Source: Atherinomorus stipes (taxonomy: Eukaryota > Chordata > Actinopteri > Atheriniformes > Atherinidae). Taken from it: 64,000 nucleotides of DNA. Both the position numbers and the translations under genes were made by a program. Location: positions 434,001 through 498,000 of the forward strand of contig JALJCO010008621.1 in the NCBI GenBank assembly GCA_023101725.1, given 5' to 3'. How positions within the stretch are numbered: the stretch's first letter is position 1; each line of letters starts with the position of its first letter. A model generated the notes under the pieces. It did not search any database. It was not told where the DNA came from and worked only from the letters and a program-made list of their open reading frames with translations. Below, in pieces: positions 37,671 through 50,331 of this stretch.

Positions 37671-39429
37671 TTTAAGCTAAATGTTTTGTCCTGTTCTCCA
37701 ACCCTGCCTGCTGGTTGTTACTGGGAAGATGCAGGTTATTTTCAATTTGTTCCTTTTAAAAGAAAAAAAAACAATTAAAATTATTGTGACATCATGCATC
37801 ACTTGTTCCTTACTGTTACTGTAATGTGATACATAGCTGTAATGAAAATTAAAAAATTAGAGCTGATGATGAATAATGTTGCAGAGAATCCAGCAAAGTG
37901 AGTGGCTAGGGTTGGGATTGGGGTCAGGTAGAATGATGCCTCCCTGTGCATATAATGGAAATTAGTACATCTCTGCAAAATTCATCGCTGTTCCTCATTA
38001 AATAATGCTCAGATGCACTGACTTTGCACTTCACACTCTTTGTCCTTTGTTTGGTCATATGACTTTACATTTGATGAGATCCACAGACACCGAAGCCTGT
38101 GTAGTCAAACACTGTTCAAATCTGTTGAGAAGTAATAATTAATCACCAGACAAGCTGAGAAAGTTTGCTACATAACTTGAAACTGTGAGATACAAAGTGT
38201 ATTGACTTGATATGAAAATCAATGGAAGGAAAACATCTGTGGGTTGTGAAGCCATGAGAAACAGATGTGTGTACACCTGAAAGAGATCAGAAGGCTGAGG
38301 GCTTCGCTGAATAATGCACTTACAAGCTGGATCTTTGTATTCCAGATGTTTCACAGGTTCAGGGTTCAGATTATTTCTTTCAGAGCAACAGATGCACAGT
38401 GAATTGTATCTACATTTAAATTACTCAGTTTTCTCTTTGTGTGAAAATGTTGCCCAACATTTACTTTTATAAACTATTTTAGCTCATTCATAATGTTTAT
38501 GGAAAATACTTTTGTTCTGTTGAGGAAGATGAAGGAAAGTGTGGGGGTGGTTGTACAAAAGATTAAGGCAGTAGAGCCATCTGAGAACAGCTGACAGAAT
38601 TATAGAAAATTAAATATGCAAACGGAGATCAGTTCGTATTGCTAAACACATTTAAGATCAGAGCATTGGTGTGGTTGAGCCACATATTCGGAAAGTGGAA
38701 TTGAGGACGAGTCATAATGGCAAAGTGACATCAGTTTTTATGCAGCGGATGTTGTATTCTGGTTATTCATCCCCCTCCCTTACATAAGGGACGCACGTTT
38801 GGCTGCAGGCATAGAAAACAAGGCCTGTCCCCGTGCACTGAGCCTTCCCCTTCACTGACTCTTAACCATGCAGTACACAACAGGAGCAGACAGTGAGCAA
38901 TATTGAATTATTCAGGCAAAGACCATTCTAGCAGCAGCAGCAAAAACTGGCCCGTGTTGACTTTAGAGTGGAAAATAGAGCAAAGAGATCTTAAAAAAAT
39001 GTAAAGAGTTATGCAAAATCCCACAATGGAACATTTGTGCGTTGCTTGTTGTGTAATGTTTATATTTCATATGGACATTTATAACAGATGATAACTGCAA
39101 CTAAGTACCATTTTAGTTTGAGGTTTGAGCTTCTTTACTTCAGACTGCAATACTAGTTTTCCATAATGACAGTCGAGTGTCTGTGTAAGTGAAAGATTTC
39201 AGTTAGAATTATTAGCTGAATTTGGGGTTTTTCTTAAAGCTTCTTCTTTATGCTCAACAATTTCAGTTCAATCTCATGGTGGCAGACGTTTTGTGTACCA
39301 ACTGGTTCTGTACATGAAATACAAACATCAGCATTTAGCAGAAGTGACACATCAAAGAGCTGGTGGACTGTCAAACTGTGTCCAAGACCACAAATGATCC
39401 GATTCTTTTTATTCTCCCTAACAAATAGT

Positions 39430-39700
39430 GAGATTATGTGGTGTGCAACACCAAGATGGTACTGATAGAACCATGACATCATCGCACACCTCATCCATTA
39501 TCAGTCATATTGAGATCAGGGAGATTTGGAGTCATGGAAAACATCTCCAACTCTTTGTCATGTTCTTCAAGCCACCCCTCAGCAAAGTCTGCCAACTACT
39601 GAAAGAGGGCTCTGCTATCAGCTAGCCATTACAGATTATTGCTACCATGAAGGGATGTATCTGGTCTGCAACATCCATCTTTGCATGGACCCAAATATAC
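39430..39700 (-). mobile_element. Degenerate Tc1/mariner-like fragment
   Basis: The plus strand resembles the antisense of a common fish transposase region: CTCTTTGTCATGTTCTTC, CTACTGAAAGAGGGCTCTG, CATGAAGGGATGTATCTGGT. It is heavily decayed and the assignment rests on memory of similar repeats. Confidence 0.35.
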
Positions 39701-41413
39701 CAGTTGCATTCGGCTCTATCAGAATGAAAATGATCCATGTATACACCTCCTTCCAAATGAAAAGTGCCAAACTGAAAGGATATTTATTTGGTTTCACAGG
39801 GGTAGAGTATTCCTTTTCCCAAACAGATCATATGACCATGTAAATATTGAACTGGAAAGTTTTGAGGTTGTGTTCTTACAGAGCATGCTCCGACTTACTG
39901 TAAACATGCATCGATGTATGTTATTTGCTCATTCTGCCCCGGACAGGAGTCTGCATGGACACTGACTGCTCTGCAGTGACACACCCGCCACACTGTGACT
40001 TACAAACACTCATACGTGTTACAACAAAAGTTTTAACACTTTCGCTCCCTTTTCTAGCTGTTTGGTCCAAGAACATTGCATGTTTGGAAACTCCCCTCAC
40101 ATTTAGGCCCCTTATAAAATCCTTCAGACTCTTACACTTTAGCCTAAAAAAATGGATGTTCAGCGGCTGCTTGATTGATCTTATGCCTTGGCAAGTGCCA
40201 TTGTTAAGGTAATTCAAACTCTAGGTATGCCTGGAATGATAAAATGTCGGCTTCGGGGCAAAATAGACACTTAAATTTACTATTTCCCCAGACTACTCAT
40301 CTTCCTCTTTGGCAAGTGTTTAAAGTCTGCTGAGTGCAGCTGTTGGTGAAAATATTAGATTTAAGCAAAAATTTTGCCAAGTTACACATTTTTTGCTTCT
40401 GGGGAAAAGGGTAGTTATCTGTATGATCACAAAGACACTGCTCATGGTGAAAAGTAAAAGGTAAACAGAAATAGGTTTTGAAAATTTCCTTACTGTAATA
40501 TTTGCTAATGGATCACAATCTGACCAAAGCACAGAGTAACTGTAGATAAGAAAGAAACAGTGAAAACTGAATTAACATTTATAGGCACTTTGCAACATGA
40601 CTGCAAATTAATGATAGTGTTGCTTGTGACTGTAAATACAATCTGTGTTTTCTTAATTTAAGTCATTTAAGTGAACCCAGTTTTCTCAAGGAGGCCTTCT
40701 GTTAACCGTTAATGGAAACACATTTCCTGTTCCCATGCTGACACACAAGAGGAGATACCAGTCTGATGCACTTTATTACAAGCCACGAGATTCACATCAC
40801 CCAAAGACCTCATGCTATGTTTAAAAATATTTTACCAAACAAGATAATGTGACTTTTTTCCACCTCTAGCCACATTTCAAAACAGAAGACAAACAATCCA
40901 ACTCAGCCAGTGAATTGGGCAGAAAATCGAGTCAACAAAACAAACCTTCAGAACTTCAGTTCTGCTTGATATTGGTGAAAGTTACAGAATCAGCCTGATG
41001 CATTCCCCATTTCCTATTTCAATCTCTTATCTGTTAAAATCTTGCAGGGTGTGATTGGAAATTAAAGGGCATCTCTGCCTTTAAGGCATATTCACGTCAC
41101 CAAATTAAGACAGTCAATTCAGTGACACAGAGTGGAGTGATATTGTAAATGGAAAAAGGATCTGGGAGAGTCAAGAGAAAAAAGAAAATGTATTTGTTAA
41201 TAACAGATCTATAAAGCCCTTTTCCCACAGGCCCAAAATAACTGCAAACTTTTTTTTGCTTTTTCACACAGTATTGACAGGCAGGGCCGTAGCCAGAGGC
41301 TAAAAAAATGCTGAGGTCCACCATGTTATGTGGTCCACACGTCTCAAGAGACCATTAAGTATGGAAGCAACTATGTTTCACATAAACCACTCCTTCTATT
41401 TCACGTCCTGATA

Positions 41414-41475
41414 TAGAATAGAATAGAATAGAATAGAATAGAATAGAATAGAATAGAATAGAATAGAATAGAATA
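41414..41475 (+). repeat. (AGAAT)n pentanucleotide microsatellite
   Basis: About twelve perfect AGAAT units. A likely length-polymorphic marker. Confidence 0.95.
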
Positions 41476-42044
41476 CACCAAATTGCCCACCAAATTGGGA
41501 AATTGTTTTTCACTACCAACACAGAAGACAGACATAAAAAAATACACAAAAATAAATGTTTTTTTTTTTTTTAAAAAAAGGTAAGAACTAAAGAGTAGCA
41601 GTTAAAATAAACTCAAGTAAATTGATCATTAGTATCTATTCTGTCCTCTTCTTTTTACTCTTCTTTTAGTTAACCATCAGAGATAACAAACTGAGACTGA
41701 CTGTTATTTGTTATCTTATAAAATAGATTTCTGTCATTTCTTTCTCTCTTGAATCTCAGAGTCTGTTAAAAAGTCAAGTCTGGTTTAGTAATGAGACACT
41801 TTGTAAAAACATAAAATGACATAATTTCCTCTTAAAAAGTGTATATTCAAATAAAATCCAGGTCTCTAGTCTGTACCTGAAGTAGCTGCAGCTGCGTGTA
41901 ATGAGAACCATGTAGACTCAATCACAAACCCACACTAGGTAAATTCAGTAAATATGAACTCTACACAGAAGAAAATAATAAAGCTGACGGTCACTGTAGC
42001 AGTGGAAGAATAAAAAATAAATTCCTCTCCATACTCAACTCTGA

Positions 42045-42056
42045 ATATATATACTG

Positions 42057-42088
<32 letters not shown>

Positions 42089-42093
42089 CATAC
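42045..42093 (+). repeat. (AT)n microsatellite
   Basis: An AT run broken by CTG and AC; able to fold on itself. Confidence 0.9.
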
Positions 42094-43236
42094 ATTGGCA
42101 TTTGCTGTCAATGTGTGGACTGATTGATCAGTGATTAGTGACAGAGCGAGCGGTGTGCTGCTGAGACGGCACGCTGCACCTTATATCGCATATTGGAAGT
42201 TGGAAGAAGAAACAGTTCCTATTATTTGTACAGTTTAGTTTGTTTTTACTGTGTTCATGTGAACGATAATAATGAATAACATATGATTTAACTTGAGGAT
42301 CAGTTCTAGAATATAAATTGTTGGCAGGGAAAGAGTCAGTATTTCAGTATCAATCCACATTCTCAGGTCCGTGTTCTCAGGTACAGTAAATGCTTTTGAG
42401 CTATGTGGTTATTTGATTAATTTTATTATGTACATAGTGGAAAAATACCTCAGTGGTACTGTAGCTATGCTGGCAGGTATTTCACATTGACATTGATGGG
42501 AACACAACACTTGGCTTGGTTTAAGTGAGAGTGCTGTGCTCAAAGGCAACCAGTCTGCACAGTTTCAGCTTTCTTTGCAGAAAGATATTTCTTTACTTAT
42601 ATAGACGGACAAACTGGGGGTGACAACCGATATGCAATAAGAGTCACACAGTGCAAGATTCATGTGTGTTTGCTATCGTACGTTACAGACTTGTTGGAAA
42701 CAACTTCAGTGTGACTGAGTTGTTGCTCCCAGAGCATTAAGGATAAACATGCTGCTACTGGCAATGAAAAAGGATTTAATCAGCTTGTTTTATTGGGTGT
42801 AAGGTTAAACATGCTTCCTATGATGTAAGCAAAAGAATAACTCTTCTATTACCTTTTTTTTTTTAGCTTTCAGCAAAACAGGATTTTAAGGATATAAAGC
42901 TCTATGTCTACCATGGGGTCAGCTTGGGACAGATCAGGATGCATTCTTTTGCATTTCCAAAGGCAAATTTTGGAAAGGTGCTAGAATATCAGATCCCAGA
43001 AACTTTTTTAGGACCCCTCTGTTGTGATGCCAGTCTAACGGAGTTTGACTACTGGAGAGTGGAGTTTGAGACCGCAATCCATTGACAGATCAAATGAATT
43101 GTCTCATTCTTGTGCAATTCAGCAAAAAAAGCAAAGCAGAAACAACGCCATGTTTAAGTATATTCTTCCTTATCACTAAAGGAAAGTGTCGCACCTTTTG
43201 ACGTCACACTGATATCTGACACATTTTTTTCTTTAA

Positions 43237-43778
43237 AGGTAGAGTCCGAAGTCCCTCCAGCGTTTCTGTTTGCAGTATTCAAACAGAACAGTATTTAAAC
43301 TTAGCGCTCCCCCTCTCAGGCTAATGGCCGCCTCTTCTAGCTAGCCTATTCAACTTCAAGCTTCTCCTTCAGAGCTCAGAAGCGGGTACAAGCCAAACTA
43401 TGATTAACCCTGGTTTTCCAAACTGCATTATCTGAAGCTCTTACCTTTTCTTCGGTGCATACACGGTGTTTTCTTTCTTTCTTTTTTTTCCTTCGAGAGT
43501 TCGAGTGACTGGCGTCTGCTCCAATCGTGAGCTTATTTCCACAAAGCGTCATGCTCTTAGCTCTGTCATTGGCTGCCGATATAAACAGAAATCTCCACCC
43601 AGAAACGTCCCGACCAGACCAAAACAATACAAAAGAGCGAATTACAGGCAAGGGGAGAGACAGTTGCGTTCTAACGCACCACGGCACGGGAGTAGAGGCC
43701 CAAAGGCGGGTTTGAGACGGATTTCACTTGCTCAAGTCTAGCATTTATTTTTTACGGAGGGAATTTCGGACTATACCT
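43237..43778. mobile_element. TTAA-flanked MITE (copy B, intact, 542 bp)
   Basis: The left end AGGTAGAGTCCGAAGTCCC and the reverse complement of the right end AGGTATAGTCCGAAATTCCC form about 20 bp of inverted repeat. TTAA flanks both ends (43,233-43,236; 43,779-43,782). The same family is split by an insertion at 16,904-18,794. Confidence 0.8.
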
Positions 43779-43786
43779 TTAATTAA

Positions 43787-43930
43787 AGGATTGTTGGGCT
43801 CTAGTGGCCTTTATTTGATAGTAGCTTGACAGGAAAAGGGGTGGGGGTTTAGGGAAAGACAGGAATGACATGCAGCAAAGGGTGGTACTGTAGACCGTCT
43901 GCTTCGAGGAGCAGTTGCCTCTGTTCATGC
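43787..43930 (+). repeat. Possible interspersed repeat fragment
   Basis: CTAGTGGCCTTTATTTGATAG to AATGACATGCAGCAAAGG and GAGGAGCAGTTGCCTCTGT recall a common teleost repeat. It abuts the previous MITE across a second TTAA. Confidence 0.4.
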
Positions 43931-44484
43931 TACAGGTGATGGTACGTGCAGCAGTGAAAACGTAACAGATTAATGTCTATTGAACCAAACTGGCCCAAAC
44001 CAGCTTGCCCTGAGCTGGACCCCTTGGTGGAAACGGGGGTCAAGATCAATCATCTGCATCATCAGAAGAGTTTCTTCTAAGCTGTTTCCAATGCAACTGT
44101 CTGACTATTTTTTTTTTTTCCTACAATAATACTAGTAATAACACTAGTAATCTTCTGTCTTTAATTAGAGCAAGAAGGAACAGACAAAAGTAAAGTTATA
44201 GAAAAACACTAAGTGATCTGATTGTTGCTATGTTGTCAGATTAGTCAAACAAACTAAAATTAAGCAACAAAAAGCATTGAATAATAATAATAATAATAAA
44301 ACATTTTTAGGCTATAAGCTAATTGAATGCAAGCATTTGATTCATATTTTTTGGACAAATAAAAAATAGACAAACCCTTTCATCCCTTATCATGCTAAAC
44401 ATAAGAGAGATTAATTAGGATAGGTTTGAGGAACAATTAGATGTACATGTGTAATTAATTGTAAGTTTGGGGAAAAGTTGTTAA

Positions 44485-45025
44485 AGGATAACTTTCTTTT
44501 TTTCATCCTGGACCTTATTTCTAGGAGTATATATTGGGATAGACGGGGCAACCTCTCTATAAGACATTATCTGCAGCAAAAACTCCTTCATTTCACCAAT
44601 ACTTTAAGTAGAACAAATGAACGAACAAACAAGTACTTGTCCTGTGAGTTCGGAGTTAAGTCCCTGTTAGTTATTGGTGGTGTTTTCTTCACTCTACAGG
44701 CCATGTACGTTCCCGATGCGCACTGCTGAAGTACAGCTGAGAAAAGCAGCTCCTTACCTAGACACCAACAAACTGCAATCCACAAAACTCTGAACACACA
44801 GGACAATAGTACTCATTGATGACATGAAGGAGTTTTGTTGCAGATAATGCCTTACAGTATATAGAGGCTGTCCCGTCTCTCCCATTATAGGGATGTACGC
44901 TGAAGGGCAACTCAACGTAATATCTTCCAAAGGAGTCAAAGTGATACAGAAATTTCACCAGTAAGTAAATGCACGTACAAACTCTTAGAAATAAGTTCCA
45001 GGTTGCAAAAAAAGAAAGTTATCCT
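44485..45025. mobile_element. TTAA-flanked MITE with long inverted repeats (541 bp)
   Basis: The two ends pair for nearly 50 bp with few mismatches. They begin AGGATAACTTTCTTTTTTT, continue past CCTGGA and end near CTTATTTCTAGGAGT. TTAA flanks both ends (44,481-44,484; 45,026-45,029). No coding frame; the element can fold into a long hairpin. Confidence 0.82.
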
Positions 45026-45649
45026 TTAATACATCCAACACATTAGCTGAAAGTACGGCACAGGCTTATCAATGTACATTAAAGCCAACATGACATCTTC
45101 GCCCCACAAGCACATACTGAAATGCTAAATCAGTTACTTCTCCCTTCCAGTGCTTTTGCTTTCTGACAAGTAAATAACCACATTGGGACCAAGTTCCTGC
45201 TGGGAAATGAAGAAAGGTTAAGAAACATTATCAGATTGAGGGTGCTGGAGAAATGTTGCTATTGTCTGATCTAAAGATGAGTCAGCCCATGACTGCCAAC
45301 ATGGAGAGGATGTTTGGTGAGTGTCAAGGATGTGGACACTTGTTGTCCAGGAAGTCACAAAACTAAGCAATTAAAGAAGGACATCTTTTTTCTTTTCCCT
45401 CCCTTTCTTCTTATAAATGAGGATATCCTGTGCACACAATTTAAAAAAAAAATCTCTAGTGATGAGTAAGTTGACAACTTTAAGAGATTAATTCCCTTAA
45501 GATTTTACACACACTGCCTTCTCATGTGGTTAAATTAATGTAATTCAACATGAATGAAGGGGGGAGAGACATCCTGCAAATTTTGGTCACTTGTTTTTTT
45601 TTCTCTGAACCCAACAAAAAGATTTTCTTTTTCAGTAAAGCCCAGATTA

Positions 45650-45790
45650 TTTTATTTATTATTTAACCTTTATTTAACCAGGCAATGACATTAAGAACAA
45701 GATTCTTATTTACAATGCTGGCCTGGCAAGTGCCATAGGCACCTGTAGGGCAAGTGGGGGAGGGGAACACAAATAAAAAATAAATAAAAT
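45650..45790 (+). repeat. Common fish interspersed repeat fragment
   Basis: AACCTTTATTTAACCAGGC, AAGAACAAGATTCTTATTTA and CAATGCTGGCCTGG match a very widespread teleost repeat. Orientation and family were not determined. Confidence 0.5.
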
Positions 45791-45799
45791 CAGATTTAC

Positions 45800-48700
45800 T
45801 GACTTACATGTAATTTTTTTGCTTTCTTTTCCCACTTCATCTTTTGTAGGATAAGTAAACCTGCATTCAAACCCAAGTTAAGTAAAATTAAAAATCCTAT
45901 ATGAAAAAGTGTTTGTGTATGTATGAATGAATGAATTAATTAATGAATGAAAGAAAAATTAATTTCAAATTTGTACAAGAAAAAGGAGAAACAGAACGAA
46001 CAAAATTAAAATATCAAAACAAACATATTCACCATATCTAGACATATACTGTACATACTGTACTGTATATACACAAACATATACGTATACATGACATGAC
46101 TCCATGTACATACATATACACACCTATACAGACAATTACTGTGTATGATACACACTGACATCTGCCCAATTAGATTTAATACTGTAAACTTGTAGACTCA
46201 AGGTGCATTCATGTTGTTGTGGTAGCATGCATCCAAACATCTGAAGGAGACACACAAGTTTTCCCCCTGTATTCATATTCAAAACATTATTAATATTGTT
46301 TGCAGGCAAAAGGCCGGATCTATCAAAGGTTTGTGGGTATAAAAACATGTGCAAATTCATTGCACAGGCAAAAAAATGCACAAATTAATTTACTAACACT
46401 GTGTAATGGGGTTGTGTCTTTCAAAGGTGCAAAATAGTGTGTCTGTATCCAGTTCGTACATCTGCTGCAATGAATGCAATATGGAGCGTTTACATGCAAC
46501 TGTGTGTTGGGAGGATAGAATGTAAATATATTAACTTAGCACCTGCAAACGGTTTTCAGTTGCTGTGGTTTGCATCTATCTTTAGCTCATCAAAGAGCAG
46601 ATGAAAACTGGCAGCTTTGTTCACAAAACGCTTAAGCTTCTGAGGGGGACAATGCTGGATTGCAGACATGTACTACATAACTGATTCAAAATCCTATTTT
46701 ATGAGCAGTTTTCATACCTACTTAGGTCAGACACACCTAATGAAAGCGAGGAAGCAAAGGTGCTGTCTGAATTTCAGGAAGTAGTGGAGTCTTGCATATA
46801 GCCCTTTGCGTTTTATCCCCCTTTTTTTTTTTTTTTGCCAACATCACATTTTAACTTAGATTGTGTGCTTCTGTGCAGCCATGGCTACTGTACTGGAGAT
46901 GCTGGCATTGTGTCTCACAGAGCGCACCTCGTGCAACAGATGTCAGAGACTATATTCCAGGCTAAAGACAGTTTCATTTGTTCAGCATCTCCTGATCTTT
47001 GTTCTCATAAATTGGCCACTTCTGAGGCTCTGTGGCTCTGCATTTTTAAATTTGTCATACTTATTTCAAAATATGTCATTAATTGCCTCTTCCACTAATA
47101 TTTCTATTGCCATAAGGTCGTATTTCCTTTAACCTCTCAAAGTTTTCAGCACTGCAAACCTCGACAAAACACACAAAACTCTCATTTACTGTATGTATGT
47201 ATTGTATGTATCTAACATGTTTTCACCTGCTACCATTTTTACAATCACTCTTAGTAAATCACCTGCAAACCTTGGTTCAACCCGACCCGCAAAATTCTAG
47301 ATTGCTCAGGCAAATTACGACAGTACATGCAAATTTGGATCTGAGTATATTTAGCCCAAAGTATTTAATGTTGTGTTATGTTGACAGTAAACACCATAAA
47401 AATTCAGATTTTATTGTTTAGTAATCTGGTGTTGAAAACCCCTTAAATGTGACAGTTTTTAAAAAAAAATCATGTCTCATTCTTCCGTTAGTAGTTCCTG
47501 ATACTAAGGTTTTAGCACTGACCAGTGAGATCTAAATAAATAACTTCACACTGGACTTCAGTTAATAGTTAAAACAGCTAGCTACAAGTAGAAAAGCAGT
47601 ATAAAGACGAGTAGTATTGCATATGAGATCAAATGAAGAATTCAAAAACTGAGTTGTACATTTAGGTCTGCTGGTGAGATGTTAATGCTGTTGGCAGTAA
47701 AACATATTCAACACAGTGCTTCCATTTTCAGATTGCAAGGTATTTCAGTCTGCCAGCAGCCTAAGTGCCCTTGTTTCTGATATTAGACAGACTTTGAACT
47801 ACAGAACAGTTGGCTTCACAAAGCTTTGTACCACAGCTTTGCTCTCTCATTTATTGAATCAGTTTGGCTTCACTGCTGCCATGGGTGAGTGTCTTTTTAT
47901 ATCAGCTGACTGCAGTTGGCATCTTCATCTTCTGATGCTGCGCACAGAACCGCAAAGAGCCACATGCACACACGTTTGCTTACAGGCCAGAACACACATG
48001 TGCATCATGTAAATCCTAACAGTGCTAATGGGCATACATATGGAGGTAATAGAGAGTAAACCATTTTGTCAACAAGATGCATGGACCCTGCAACTATCAT
48101 ATTAAGCCATTTTAAAAAAAGGTGAGGTAATCATGTCAGTATTACTGCAATTCTGCTGGTATCAAATACTTACCTCTACAGGCAAATGCTGTTGTGTCAC
48201 AAACACTGAGTGGCAAAGCAAGTGCAGTTGCCATGGTTTCTTTTGGTTCATCACCAGATGTTTTGTATATGTGCGGAGCACCTGGAAATTGTGGAAATTG
48301 CAGTCTTGCTTCTTTACGGGATGCAGACCACACATTTTCACATGAAAATGTGTGTATCTTTCTTGAATAAGCTGTAGATTACACAATATATTTGTGTGCA
48401 GAGCTGGAGCTGCAGATGAGAGGGATCATTTTTACCCCCCCCCCCCCCCCCCCTCCCAAATTCTCTCGCTGAACTCAGCTGATCAGTAGTTTTGAAGTGT
48501 TTTTCTTTATCTTGGACTCAGCTGTATGGCAGCTGTCTCAATGGGGATTTTAATTTAATGGATCCTGGTCAGCCAGAAGCTGAATATTTTGTGACGATAG
48601 TGTGTACAGCAGAGTGTGTTCTCTTAAATATAGAAGTTTATCCAGTTTTTCTTTCTTTCTCTCACTCTCTCTTTAAAAAAAAAGAAGTAATTTCAATACC

Positions 48701-50300
48701 TTTCTTGTTTGTTTTTAGTTCTTTATTCAGGATATTTTATATTCATGATTTGTGTTTTTTTTTGTTTGTTTGTTTGTTTGTTTATACAAGACGTTGTCTA
48801 TGTGCACCTCACATTATTTAGTTAAAAATAAAGTGCACCCTCATTTTTCTGGTCTTATGAGTCAGGAAATCATCTGGTCCCTGTAAATTTACTAAAATAC
48901 AACCTCAGGTGGTCAAGCGAACATGCAGTAGTGTGGAAAAGGGTACATCACATGATTCAGTAATTTGTCGAACCACCTTTAGCAGTAACATCTAGATGTA
49001 ATCATTTATGATTTAATCAGTCTCATGTCTTTGTGATGAAACGTTTACAAGCTGCTTTGCTATATTGCTTCATTAAATTGATTTTTGCCAGTTCTTGTTT
49101 ATTATTCTTGCACACATTTGTTCATAGCTCAGAGATTCTGGGTATTGGACAACTTGCAAGGATACACACTCTGTTAGGAAGACTGGCAACAGTTCTGAAT
49201 GTTGAGAATAATAATAATTTGTGAACTGTGCAATTACGGAATAATGATTGCTTCACAGCAGCGTACTCCCAAAACATCTTCTTTAAAGAGGTTTTCATAT
49301 TTGCTGATGATTAAAAACAGCATATTAAACACACCTGGCTGCAATGTATATCTTAATTCCTATGGTAACATTAAACACTGTTTCTGGATTTTGGCTGACA
49401 CAGTTTAATATATCATGCATCTTTTTTTTGTGGTTGCATTCAGCTAATAAAATTACCTGGACCAGATGATTTTTATTATTTGATAATACATAAATTATTT
49501 TGATATTCTAAAACGTCACCAAGGGAAGATATAAATAGAATTTTGTCTGAAATCAATTTTGTTGCTCCAGTTTATTGAACCTCTTAATGTGCACACACAG
49601 CAAGATTTGTTTTTTCAGACTGAAATGAGTCTCATGTGAAGATGGTCTATTTTTTTTTTTTTTTACATTTGTTCTACTTTTAATTTTTTTCTTATTATAG
49701 TTTTATTTATGCCATGTGATATTGCTTCTGTTGATATCCCTGAGAAATTTCTGCCTTGTATTTTACTTGATCTAATTATGCGCACTTGACCTTACTTAGC
49801 TTTTTTAAAGGATGTTTCTTCTTTAGTGATAATAAGGACCATACACAGCCCAAACAGATTCCCTGTTATTCATATCTTTTAAAGAATAATGTGGTAGTGC
49901 ATCTGTTTCTTTTGAACTTTGTGCATTTTCAAAACTACGTAAATTTGTTTGTATTAATTGTGCTTCATGAAATAAGCTTCCATTAAACATAAATCACAGA
50001 CACTTACATGAATGAATTCAGAGCATATCTATAAAGTTGGCTATCATGTTCTTTAATTGTTAATACCAATATTTCATTCATTTGATTTTTATGAATTTAG
50101 TCTTTGTTTACTTGTTTGATTTTATGCTGAATGTTTCACATGTATATTTTTCACATGTTGTAAATAGTTTGTAGATTCATAAATACATCAAATAAAAGCT
50201 TAAAATTATATTCATATTATATTCAGTCAGATGGAGTTATATATGATCAGAAAACTGACTGACTCCTATAGTTGAAATAAACCTTTTTCTCTATTTCTTA
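45800..50300. other. Intergenic DNA, low-complexity islands only
   Basis: Contains an ATGAATGA-type stretch (45,920-45,950), a TACATA-rich stretch (46,020-46,130), the poly-C at 48,435 and TTTG repeats near 48,765. No gene seen. Confidence 0.5.
48435..48457 (+). repeat. Poly-C tract
   Basis: Nineteen C in a row, then TCCC. A second 19-base C tract followed by an A run lies at 50,648-50,679. Confidence 0.95.
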
Positions 50301-50316
50301 AATAAAAGGTGTAATG

Positions 50317-50331
50317 CTGCCCTCTAGTGGC
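50317..50331 (-). promoter_or_regulatory. Candidate CTCF binding motif
   Basis: On the minus strand the sequence GGCCACTAGAGGGCAGC fits the vertebrate CTCF core consensus (CCASYAGRKGGCRS) at every position. It lies in the magi1-ren interval, about 6.4 kb upstream of ren. Occupancy cannot be judged from sequence. Confidence 0.5.

Noticed and set aside
41282..41330. GGCAGGGCCGTAGCCAGAGG, similar to the start of a fish transposon
   Set aside because: No partner end was found and the match is too short to support a feature.
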